This document shows, piece by piece, positions 1-7,919 of a DNA stretch of 12,468 bases; position 1 is the stretch's first letter; every line of letters begins with the position of its first letter. The position numbers were made by a program, and so were the translations under genes. The notes beneath the pieces were generated by a model, which did no database searches, was not told the origin of the DNA, and worked only from the letters and a program-made list of their open reading frames with translations. The stretch is taken from the NCBI GenBank assembly GCA_001574975.1, contig KQ965802.1:11997-24464 (forward strand). Reading direction: 5' to 3'. The stretch is from Gonapodya prolifera JEL478. Its lineage: Eukaryota > Monoblepharomycota > Monoblepharidomycetes > Monoblepharidales > Gonapodyaceae.

Positions 1-453
1 TTCATAAAGGAAACAATGGACAACTCACCTGCAAGACAATGGCATTCACATTCAGAGTGCCCTCCAGGAGTCCCAGGAGGGTACTGTATGCCTTTCCAGC
101 GTCCCTCAGACGGAACAGGGCAACAAGGTGATGGTTGCCGTCCACAATTGTGCATCAGTCATCTTCAATTGGGTAGAGGATAGCAATGCTTGTGTCGAGA
201 AAGCCTTGACCAATTAGAGCATTCCTAGAACAGAAATGATGTTAGAATCCACTCTAATATCAGTCAATTCAACACTTACATAAGCTCCTGGACACCACGT
301 TCATAGCGTTCTTGCACTGGTGTGAATGCTTGGAGAGATATGCAGCTGATAGGGACAGAGAAGGTCCCAGGAAGACACCACTTGGCAATAAGACTGGAGA
401 TGGATTTGGCTGTCATGATTTTGGCGTACAGAAGTTGGGTTTGTATTGATAGC
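1..453 (-). pseudogene. Broken intron-containing gene fragment with a ParB-like DGNH motif
   Basis: Two minus-strand exons join in frame: 453-280 and 224-29, separated by a 55 bp intron (279-225) with donor GTAAGT and acceptor CTAG. A further donor GTGAGT lies at 28-23, and an acceptor-like TAG precedes base 453, so the gene once ran beyond both ends. The joined frame gives about 123 codons. It contains CTIVDGNHHLVALFRL, which resembles the DGNHR-type core of ParB/sulfiredoxin-fold proteins, followed by a helical stretch. One stop (TGA, complement of 155-157) sits three codons before this motif, so the copy is probably dead. The upstream end runs into the repeat array at 481. The splice sites and the shared frame are seen directly; the ParB link is inference from a short motif. 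It could be the second gene of the neighbouring transposon or an unrelated fragment. Confidence 0.55.
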
Positions 454-480
454 CTACCTTAATAGTCACCTCAACTGGCC

Positions 481-1051
481 CTGTTACCTGTGTGAAAAAT
501 GACCATCACCAATTTGGTGAAGGGCATTTTCAGCACAGGTAATGTGACCAGCTACCTGTCAAAAAAATGCCACCACTGAATTGGTGGTGCCAATTTTCTG
601 CAGTTTCGTTATCTATCAAGAAAATAGTCTTCACCAAATTGGTGGTGGCCAAATTTCTGCAGTTTTGCAATCTGTCAAAAAATGACCAAATTTCTGCATT
701 TTTGTTATCTGTAAAAAAATGCCCTATTTTCTGCAGTTTTGTTTTTGACAGGTAACAAAAATGCAGAAAAATTGGCATTTTTTCAACAGATAATGAAAAT
801 GCAGTTGAAAATTGGTCATCACTGATTTGGTGAAGGCCATTTTTTGACAGGTAACAAAAATGGAGAAAATTGGTCATGACCGATTTGGTGAAGACCATTT
901 TCTTGATAGATAAATGAAACTGCAGAAATTTGGTCATCACCAATTCAGTGAAGGCCATTTTTTTGACAGGTAACAACAACTGCAGAAAATTGGTCATCAC
1001 CAATTTGGTGAAGGCCAATTTTTCTGCACAGGTAACATTACTTGTTACCTG
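481..1051. repeat. Palindromic array of ~59 bp repeats (foldback/MITE-like)
   Basis: The repeat unit is roughly 58-60 bp. It holds a GGTAACA-type motif, an ATGCAGAAAATTGG segment, a small internal palindrome (ATCACCAATTTGGTGAA) and a T-rich tail ending TTTTTTGACA. Copies of the internal palindrome begin near 505, 571, 630, 818, 876, 935 and 995. The right half (about 740-1037) carries units in one orientation and the left half (481-740) carries the reverse complement, so the block is a large imperfect palindrome centred near 740. Its outer ends match as inverted repeats: TGTTACCTGTG (482-492) and CACAGGTAACA (1027-1037). The long reading frames here are by-products of the repeat. I see no clear target-site duplication. 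It may be a foldback element or MITE, or the intergenic/terminal binding region of the adjacent transposon. Confidence 0.8.
1029..1051. repeat. Perfect inverted repeat at the array edge
   Basis: CAGGTAACA and TGTTACCTG form a 9 bp perfect inverted repeat around a 5 bp centre (TTACT). It closes the right side of the array and is built from the same motif that ends the left side at 482-492. It could be a terminal-repeat junction or a transposase binding site. Confidence 0.7.
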
Positions 1052-1175
1052 AAAATGGGAACCCTTTATTGTGCATCTAATGCGGGACATGTGTTTGTGA
1101 GAAGCCACCCCTTTGTATTTATTACGGCCCATTTTGGCAGTTGGCTATTTGCTCAACGTCTACTTCAAATCCTCA

Positions 1176-4100
1176 ATGCCCCAATTCGTCAGTGTTTACG
1201 ACCCCAGTGTCACCTACAAGACAACTCTCACCACAATTGACAAGAATGCACGTTGCATGCATCTTAGAGTGGCGCCACCCACTGCCCTTGTTGACACTAC
1301 CACCTCTTGTCTTATTGACTCAGATGGTGACACCTATCAACTTCATGCAAACACTACATACATGGTTCTTGGGGAAGAGACAACAGCAACCTTTACCTAC
1401 AGTCCACCTCCTCCTCCTCTCCCAAGACTCAACAATGAGGAGTACCATGTCCTCCGTTCTTACTACATCAAGCATGCTGAGAATGCAAGGTATCTACAGC
1501 ATAAGGGGTTTCCTCCTTGCCTGGGGCGTAAAGATAACCTTAACAAACGCAAGGACTTTAAACAGATGGTTGGTGCACTTCAGTGTGCACTTCCATGAGT
1601 AGCTCTAATCCTGCTTCATACAGTGTGCAAAGTATAAATGTTTGGACAACCGCCTGATATACAGTTATAAAAAGAAGTGTGGTCTTGTGGTGCTACGTTC
1701 TCTTGGTGAAGTAAGTCTCTAGATGTGGAGGGCTTACCAATCTTGATCATTTACTAATCTTTCCACTAGTTTCTTGATCTATATCAACACAACCACCTGT
1801 CATCTGATTTTGGAACCCACCCCGGCATCAACAGAACTTGGGACAAGTGCAGCCAAAACTTCTACCTGAGGACACTCTTCCCAGTGATCTCTTCCCTTAT
1901 CACGCGATGTCCACATTGTACCATGAGCCACGCTGCACCCAATCCAGTACCACTCCTCCCCATCATTACATCCAGACCTCATGAACTCTATGTATTTGAT
2001 TTCACCAAGCTCCACAATTTCAACCTTCTCTCATGTGTGGACCACTTCAGCAAAAAGCTCTGGGGACAACTGTACCTGTGTCATACTGCTGAGAATGTTG
2101 TTGACTTCTTGGAGCACTTATACACAACAGATGGAACACCAGAAAGGTAAGTCTGCTATGGTGCATAATATAGTCCTTGACTGACTATTTTGTTACAGGA
2201 TGCTGAGTGACAATGGCACTGAATTCAAATCGGGAATTGTCACTGCCATCCACACCAGCTTTGGTGTCCATCCGGTGCATGGCAGGCCATACCATCCTCA
2301 AAATCAAGGTGCTGTTGAGAGAATCCATGCAACAGTGAAGCCGCAATGGTGGCAGGGAATGCAAGCCAAAGAACTTGACCCCCTTCACTGCTCATTGGAG
2401 GATTGCAAAGAGGTGCTCCAAGCGGTGATCAGAACTTGCAACCATGAACAGCACTCCACCACCAAGTGCATTCCAGATGTTCTATTCTACGGCAGGACAG
2501 ACACACGCTTCTTTGCACCAGCCAGTCTGCGTGATACTTTAGTGGATGCATCACTCACAGAAGCAGAGCACCAGGACCTCATCAACACTGCTCATAGAAA
2601 CATGGTTGCTGCTGGGGCCAAGGCCATTTCAAGGTGAGCTACGTCATTCTACAGACACACCTCCAGTCTGAACTCTGTCCTATAGATCATTGAATAAGAT
2701 GGACAAGTTACCACAACATCTCAGTATTGGAGACAGGGTGCTTGTGCGCAAAGTACTCCGAGGCAAGGGCAAGCTTCCTGGCCCTCTTTGGGTGCATGCT
2801 GCTTCAATTGTTAAGGTCAACCAAGCCCAGTACCTGTACCAGTTGTGCTGGATACACCAGGGCCCAAACTTGCAGGATCTCCCAGGCACCATTGCACAAC
2901 GGTGGTTCCACCAACGTAACCTCAGGCTAATCCCTCCAACAATCACCAACAAGGACATCCAAAAGGTGGACTATTCACAAAATGTCCCTGACGAAGACTT
3001 TGAAGTTCAGGCAGTCTTGGGCTTCAGAGATAATGGGGACACTAGAGAATACCTGGTATTATGGACTGGATGGCCTCCATCAGCGTCAACATGGGAACCT
3101 AGGTTTGTAACAGCCAATCTCTGTATCACTCTCACAGCTAAGTTGGATGATGGTTCTTTCAGATCAAATTTCAACTTACCTTTGGATGACATTGAAGAGC
3201 GCATCCCAGATCTGGCATTCTACACTGATAAGGCCATCTCAACCCTCTTGCGAGCAACAAATACAGCAATCCTTGATCCCAAAAGTGCCACCCAACACAG
3301 GCAGGACTCTGCCTCCCATCCCTTCCACCCGGTAGCACCTCCCTTGCAAGTGGNCTCACACCCATACATTGACTTCACAAAACTTATGGCCACATCTTTG
3401 CTCAGTATGTCCACTCAAGACAGAGCAGCCTATGAGGATGATTTTAGAAGGTAAGGAACACTCTGATGCCCTCTGATGGTTGAGTCCAATTCTCACACAC
3501 TGTGTCCCTCTTCAGGGCTGTGTTCCCTGAAGGTGCCCATTCAGAAGCATCCTATCTCTTTGGCACACAGAACTGGAGTGATGTGATGCTTGATCTGTTC
3601 ATCTTGCCACTTACCACTTTGTGGAACATGCAACAAAGTGTGCCCTCAATCTCATACTTCTCCTCTCAAGTCATCTTCACACTCCAAAACCCTGACTTTT
3701 CATCTGTGGATCACCATCACTAATTGAGTAGCACGTTCATTCAGAAGTTGCACATGGACCTTTGGGATTTACACTTTTTCATGGTCAATGAGCACCATTT
3801 CCACTGGTATGTGATTGTGATGGACAGAGTGGGTAATGCTCTAGTAGTAGATGCACTGGATTGGAGTGAGCATCCACATCATTACAATACTGATTTGGCA
3901 GCATGTTGGAGGGGTCTGCAAGACCTTCTGTTGTTACAGCCAGCACAATCGCCCAGAAATTGTGTTTGGTCTCTTTTTTGGAGGCAGGGTGATGGACACA
4001 GCTGTGGTCTGTTCTCATGTGTTGCACTGCTTTTCATCATGAGGTACCCTGCTCTGTTCAAACAAATTTTTGAGGGTGCACAGATACCACTCCTGATGTA

Positions 4101-4221
4101 TCCTCACAAGTTTTGGATGAAGTGGAGGGAGGATATGTATGTATTCCTTCAAAGATTGTATCCTCAATGTGCAGATCAGGACAGTTGGGGCAAACCTTGT
4201 TTCAATTTTTTAGCCTTCTGA
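1176..4221 (+). CDS. Ginger-like integrase / chromodomain / Ulp1-protease transposon protein (one stop)
   Basis: Model: exons 1176-1568, 1624-1710, 1770-2146, 2199-2633, 2686-3450 and 3516-4221. All introns are GT-AG, 52-65 bp, and the exons join in frame to 920 codons. ATG 1176 is the first true ATG in its frame. Residue order: a proline-rich N-terminus; HHCC zinc finger (H169, H177, C207, C210); integrase core D237, D290, E326 with the retroviral D-x35-E spacing; an SH3-like module from GDRVLVR (446-452); a chromodomain (about 536-572, with EYLVLWTGW and TWEP); then a Ulp1/C48 protease with H782-W783, D798, Q843 and C849. Codon 755 is TAA (3721-3723), just before the protease core, with the frame open on both sides. 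The integrase would cut and join element ends, the chromodomain may target chromatin, and the protease may process SUMO-like or element proteins. No gag, reverse transcriptase or LTR adjoins it, which favours a Ginger/GIN DNA transposon; a Polinton relic is the alternative. The exon 1-2 junction is the least certain. Confidence 0.8.
1770..2633 (+). other. HHCC zinc finger plus DDE integrase core (domain)
   Basis: This part of the transposon gene spans exons 3 and 4, interrupted by a 52 bp intron (2147-2198). The zinc finger has the H-x7-H-x29-C-x2-C arrangement of retroviral integrase N-termini. The core follows with D in LYVFDF, D in LSDNGTEF and E in HPQNQGAVERIH. The two exons meet inside an Arg codon directly before the second catalytic Asp motif. 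All three acidic residues are present, so this domain is not visibly inactivated. Confidence 0.87.
3724..4221 (+). other. Ulp1/C48-type cysteine protease domain
   Basis: This is the C-terminal 165 codons of the transposon gene, after the in-frame TAA. It shows the Ulp1 pattern: FHWYVIVMD with the catalytic His, VVDALDW with the Asp, and WRQGDGHSCG with the oxyanion Gln and nucleophile Cys. Deubiquitinase/deSUMOylase-like proteases of this clan occur in several eukaryotic DNA transposons and in Polintons. No start codon follows the stop closely in a favourable place, so the domain could be made separately only by readthrough or an unseen promoter. Confidence 0.82.
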
Positions 4222-4309
4222 TGTGAAATATATGAGCCTGACTGACTGAAAAAGTGAAACTTCACAAATAAACATGACCAATTTTTTGAATGTGGAGGTC
4301 TTAATTCAC

Positions 4310-4783
4310 AGGGTGGGTGTCCTGTCTTGCATGGGTGGTGTAAAAAATGTGACACAGGATTTGGTAGCAAATTCTATAACTCTTGCAGAATATGTTGCAC
4401 AAGATCATCTAGAGTGCTTTTGTGGATTAAACAACTTCTTAACGAGCTTGATATGGGACTTACTGGAGCTGTGAGAATTATGGAAGGACTGTCAGTGGTG
4501 TACCAAAATTATTTGGGGATAACCAAAGTGCACAGAACTTGGCAAGAAATCCAACACACCATAAATTATCAAAACACTTTGATGTGAAGTACCATTTCAT
4601 CAGAGGAGAATTAGAGAAAGGAACCCTGGCACTGCTCTATTGCCCAACACAGAAGAATATTGCAGATATTATCACTAAGCCAGTTTCAAAACAAATATTT
4701 GAGAGACACAGGGATGCAATGGGGATGTTAGAAATTGAGCCAGAGATTTTCTATTTTGATTTTGGAGAAACTTGCATTTGAAG
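4310..4783 (+). pseudogene. Ty1/copia RNase H C-terminal remnant
   Basis: From about 4503 the frame reads GDNQSAQNLARNP, then KHFDVKYHFIR and IADIITKP, the hallmark end of copia RNase H, and stops at 4779-4781. Upstream, two other frames carry AEYVA (around 4390) and LLWIKQLLNELDMGLTGA (around 4420-4470), which belong to the same domain. At least two frameshifts therefore break it. Nothing of the reverse transcriptase, integrase or gag of this element is present upstream; the preceding DNA belongs to the integrase/Ulp1 transposon. It is a 5'-truncated copia end. Confidence 0.85.
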
Positions 4784-4791
4784 TTTTAGCT

Positions 4792-4801
4792 TGAGGGGGA
4801 G
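4792..4801 (+). other. Polypurine tract of the plus-strand copia element
   Basis: TGAGGGGGAG lies 11 bp after the RNase H stop codon, the usual place and form of a copia polypurine tract that primes plus-strand DNA just before the 3' LTR. Confidence 0.7.
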
Positions 4802-4804
4802 CAA

Positions 4805-4880
4805 TGGGGCAATCTAGCAAGATGTTTGCTGTAAAATATTTGCAAAATTATGCCTGGCCAAAAGGCAATTGGGCACCTTG
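4805..4880 (+). repeat. Start of the copia 3' LTR (plus strand)
   Basis: The sequence directly after the polypurine tract begins TG and continues with a segment (about 4811-4870, containing AATCTAGCAAGAT and AAAATTATGCCTGGCCAAAA) that recurs in reverse complement at about 7855-7918. Position and repetition mark it as an LTR start. The right end of this LTR cannot be fixed because no second full copy is in the window. Confidence 0.6.
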
Positions 4881-5661
4881 CTCTTCATGGACCATTAAAC
4901 AAACAGTTCTCAGCTTTGAAGCTGTAGCACAACTGAGTTCATACATGACTGGAATATGCTCCCACGTTGTGCGACAACTTCACCACATTTTAATGTTTGA
5001 TTCTGTGTATTCAATATGATCAATGCCAAAGCTGTTACTTTTTGTGAAACAGAGTTATAAGCTGGAAGGGAAATCACATAACGTAGCAGCAAGACAAAGA
5101 CAGACTTGATGCCATGAAACCCTGCTTCACAATCCAGGTTTGCAGACAGATAAATCTTCATGGAATTCATCAAGTCTCATTTGTCATAACAATGTAATCA
5201 ATTTTCACGATCCTTACATGAAACATGATATGACTTCATGAATATTTGAAATATTATTATAGGGAGATTTGTGAGAAAATTTTTTTATTGAAACAATTAA
5301 AAAAATTCATTGAAACTTCATGAACCATGGTGGAAAGATTGCAGCCATTTTGGTTGGGAAATATTTCATGAAATTTTGTGAAGTGCCAATCAGGCCAACC
5401 CTCCCAAGGATTGCACCTTTCTCCAGGTAAATTTCCTGGGTCCATTCCATCATTCCAGAGATTCTCATCAGTGCTTGCTGATACGTTGGATCTTGCAGAA
5501 TGATGTTGAGAAGATGAACAGGCAACAAGAGGCACAGAGGTGGAATGGACACACCATACATTTGCCTGATGCAGCACCAGCTTTCACAGATGTGCAATAT
5601 TTGAAAATTGGCCTCAGAGGCTTTGCTGCAAATTTGGAAGCTTGACCTTGCAATTACACCT
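4881..5661. other. No recognisable gene
   Basis: This AT-rich stretch probably includes the rest of the plus-strand LTR. It holds only short unsupported reading frames. One piece (5437-5467) matches the terminus of the LTR at 5662-5848. Around 5160-5370 there are several loosely similar CTTCATGAA/TTTCATGAA motifs, without a clear repeat unit. Confidence 0.5.
5437..5467 (-). repeat. Diverged LTR terminus fragment
   Basis: About 30 bp (GGTCCATTCCATCATTCC followed by AGAGATTCTCA) match the inner end of the 5662-5848 LTR (around 5816-5846) with only a few differences, in the same orientation. The similarity fades on both sides. It is probably a scrap of a related LTR. Confidence 0.45.
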
Positions 5662-5848
5662 TGTTGAGGCAGTCCCTGCGTCTCTGTAGCCCAAACAACG
5701 AGGACCGTGAGGATGATATGATTGTGTAAACTCTATTCTTTGGTCAAATACACCCTTCTTGTGCAGTCCCAAAATACTCTGATAATTCAGATCTCTGCCA
5801 ACAGAAGAGAGTCCTTGGTCCGTTCTATTATTCCAGAGATTCTCAACA
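5662..5848 (-). repeat. 187 bp LTR of the minus-strand copia element
   Basis: On the plus strand it begins TGTTGAGG and ends ATTCTCAACA, so the ends form the 7 bp inverted repeat TGTTGAG/CTCAACA with the standard TG...CA limits. It directly abuts a polypurine tract (complement of 5849-5860), which makes it the 3' LTR of the minus-strand copia body. No matching 5' LTR is visible in the window. Confidence 0.75.
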
Positions 5849-5860
5849 CTCCCCCTGAAA
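5849..5860 (-). other. Polypurine tract of the minus-strand copia element
   Basis: The minus strand reads TTTCAGGGGGAG immediately before the LTR start, the usual copia arrangement. Confidence 0.7.
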
Positions 5861-5894
5861 CTGAATCACTTAAAAGTTCAGGTTCTAAACAATC

Positions 5895-6044
5895 ACTTCA
5901 CAAAACTTCCAAGATCCCCATTCCATTGCACTGTAATTCAAACTGGCTTTTCCCCAAAGGTTTTGTCATGATGTATGCAACATTCTGGGTTTCTGGCTAA
6001 GGCCAAGGCACTTTGATTATCTCCCAAACATGTTGGTAATGAAC
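5895..6044 (-). pseudogene. Copia RNase H remnant with internal deletion
   Basis: On the minus strand, GDNQSALALARNPE (about 6030-5985) is followed within a few codons and a frame change by IMTKPLGKSQFEL (around 5970-5930). In the intact family these two motifs are separated by the KHFDV..YHFIR segment, which is present in the plus-strand copy at 4560-4610 but absent here. A deletion of roughly 100-130 bp inside RNase H explains this. Confidence 0.7.
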
Positions 6045-6854
6045 TCATAGAATTTCCATAATAGTCACAGTTTTTGTAATAGGATCTTGCTTTGATTCAA
6101 CGCCAAAAAATATGTCCAGAATCCCAGAAGAAATCTCAAGATGTTTACAAAGCTCCTTAATAAAGGATTGGAAAGATTCCTCATCAGGAAAAAGAGCTGC
6201 AAAATCATCCAAATATTCTCCTGCAATCTGCTTTCCATTTGAAACATCTCTCACAAATACCACAGGATCTGCTTGCAGTTTCCTAAACTTCATCTTTTAT
6301 TCAACAACATATCACAGAGCTCCTCATACCAATTATTTCCAGCCTGCTTCAGTCCATACAAGGATTGGTGCAAGAACATACAAGTCCTTCTGCTTCTTCA
6401 AATTCATGAGGCTGCTACATGTAGACTGTCTCCTTTAACTTTGCATTCAAGTTAGCATTCTTCACATCCAGCTGTTTAATAATGTACCCCATCTCTGCAC
6501 CCAGTGCATATAAAATGTGCCAAGCTTTGGTGTGCATAACTGGAGCAAAGTTTCCTTGTAATTCACTCCATATTCTTGATCAAATCCTCTGGCTACCCAT
6601 CTTGCCTTAATTCTCACAGTATTGCTGGGTTGATGTTTCAGAGCAAAAGACCACCTCCCAGTGAGAACTTGACTATCCTTTAGTTCTTCAACCAAGCTCC
6701 ATGTTTTAAATTTCCTCACTGAATTGATTTCTTCTTGCATGGCTGCTTTCCAGAATTTTGCGTGAGGGCTAGAGAGTGCTTCCTTCAAAGGTGTTGGAAC
6801 TTCAATCTCTTCTGTAGTTTGCAGTGTCACATACATCACAATCTTCAGAATCAT
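6045..6854 (-). pseudogene. Copia reverse transcriptase (RVT_2), broken
   Basis: The minus strand from 6854 carries FWKAAMQEEINSV, TWSLVEEL and IKARWVARGFDQEYGVNYKET, the start of the RVT_2 domain. A frameshift follows, after which QLDVKNANLNAKLKETVYM is seen (around 6480-6425), then a stop, then LYGLKQAGNNWYEEL (around 6350) in another frame, and finally KLQADPVVFVRD and GEYLDDF (the YxDD active site, as YLDD) at about 6280-6200. Order and motifs are unmistakably copia. At least two frameshifts and one stop inactivate it. Confidence 0.9.
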
Positions 6855-7237
6855 CCTCCTGAAAAATGAATTCCTTTAATTCCTCTGTGCTCACACTCCC
6901 CTTTTTCTCAAGCATCTCCACATGGTTATAATTTGGGACAGCTATTGGATCAATTGATTCCCTTCTGTCCTTGATAGCTTTTGGAGGTGTTGGTGGTCTC
7001 TCAGGTCTCTTCAAAATTTTCTGAGGTCTTTTCTGGTGCCACTAAAACTTTTCTTCCAGGTTTTGGTGACGGAGACCTTGGTAGAGGTGGCGGCCCAAAT
7101 TTTACCACACACTCAAGAATTTTTCTTGGAGGTGGATGATCATTATCATCATCACTGTCATCTTCATCTCCGTTCTTGCCATGTTTTTCAGGTTTATAAT
7201 TCACTGAAATATCCTTCTGTTGTCTGTTCTCCTCCAA
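6855..7237 (-). pseudogene. Copia linker between integrase and reverse transcriptase
   Basis: Two minus-strand frames (7237-7001 and 7014-6802) hold low-complexity acidic and proline-rich sequence (DDSDDDNDHPPPRK, PPPLPRSPSPKPGRK). They overlap slightly in different frames, so one frameshift joins them. Their position between integrase and reverse transcriptase fits the variable linker of copia polyproteins. No catalytic role is expected. Confidence 0.6.
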
Positions 7238-7342
7238 TTCATAGTCAAATTTCTCTCAAGTTGTCCATCCCAACATGGTCTCTGAAGGGCAAGTATCTTT
7301 TTCTATAAAAACCCTCCTCATTAAATTGGGCATCCTGGGTAA

Positions 7343-7620
7343 TTAAAATGCTTCTTTTGGATGAAGTAGCCAATAGGTTCCTCTGTCAACACCATATCCA
7401 CCTAGAACATATCTCTCTGCCTTCTGCCGCAATTTATCCTTCCCAGGTGCTTTCTCAAAAGCATAAGCATCACATCCCAAAACTCTCAGATGATTGATGG
7501 TGGCCTTCTTTCCAGTCAAAACCTCCCAAGGGATTTCTCCACCAATTGCCTGTGATGGCATTAAATTCTTGATGTGCTAGCACCATGGCTCTCTGGGTGA
7601 TGATATCAAATTTCACACAT
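7343..7620 (-). pseudogene. Copia integrase C-terminal fragment
   Basis: The minus-strand frame 7561-7343 reads PSQAIGGEIPWEVLTGKK, then INHLRVLGCDAYAF and RYVLGGYG, the typical region after the copia integrase core. Just upstream, in a shifted frame, IITQRAMVLAHQ (around 7605-7570) resembles the end of the core (normally a TMLAHAHLP-like helix). The catalytic DDE residues are not present. Confidence 0.8.
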
Positions 7621-7631
7621 TAATAAAAAAT

Positions 7632-7919
7632 TGTATATATGTAACTTATACTTGTGCCGCTTCCCTGTACAAGTCCCGCGCCTATATTGCAACCTTAATT
7701 GCTCACCCAATAATAACGCTAGAGACTTACTTCAACCTGCATTCTGCTACTACTCTTTACGTTCTTTCCAGTGACACTAATTTCATCCCTCAAGCTTTTG
7801 TGGTTCTCTCACAAAACGCCCCGCAAAGTCCTAGACAACAACTTCATACCAAATCTCATTGCTTTTTGGCCAGGCATAATTTTGCACAAAGTCCACTTGA
7901 AATATCTTGCTAGATTTCA
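7632..7919 (-). repeat. Probable LTR of a second copia family, minus strand
   Basis: On the minus strand the segment starts TGAAATCTAGCAAGAT at 7918, and its first ~60 bp match the LTR start at 4805-4870. A plausible end is ATATATACA at about 7632, giving ~288 bp with TG...CA limits. It does not resemble the 5662-5848 LTR, so it is not the partner LTR of the copia body beside it. The ends are approximate. Confidence 0.5.

Larger units (their letters stand above)
5849..7620 (-). mobile_element. Degenerate Ty1/copia body, minus strand
   Basis: Read on the minus strand, the order is integrase C-terminal part, acidic/proline-rich linker, reverse transcriptase, RNase H remnant, polypurine tract and LTR. 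This is the copia order (integrase before reverse transcriptase). Gag, protease and the integrase catalytic core are missing. Frameshifts and stops break every domain, so the element is dead. Its 5' side runs into a different LTR-like segment at about 7632-7919, which implies truncation or nested insertion. Confidence 0.85.

Noticed and set aside
530-1132. A 200-codon minus-strand reading frame over the repeat array
   Set aside because: It is a run of the same ~20-residue pattern produced by the 59 bp repeats, starts within the array, and has no motif. The nucleotide repeat explains it.
1981-3454. Gypsy (Metaviridae-type) retrotransposon as the source of the integrase-chromodomain gene
   Set aside because: No reverse transcriptase, RNase H, protease or gag precedes the integrase, no LTR borders it, the gene contains several introns, and it continues into a Ulp1 protease. 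A decayed chromovirus is not fully excluded but is less likely.
4222-4310. Right-hand terminal inverted repeat of the integrase/Ulp1 transposon
   Set aside because: I looked for GGTAACA/TGTTACC motifs after the stop codon and found none. Only a weak ATGACCAATTTT match (about 4274-4285) to the array unit exists, too short to call an end.
7036-7308. Plus-strand 90-codon frame with a His-rich stretch
   Set aside because: The histidines are the complement of the GATGATGAT-type acidic linker of the minus-strand copia element.
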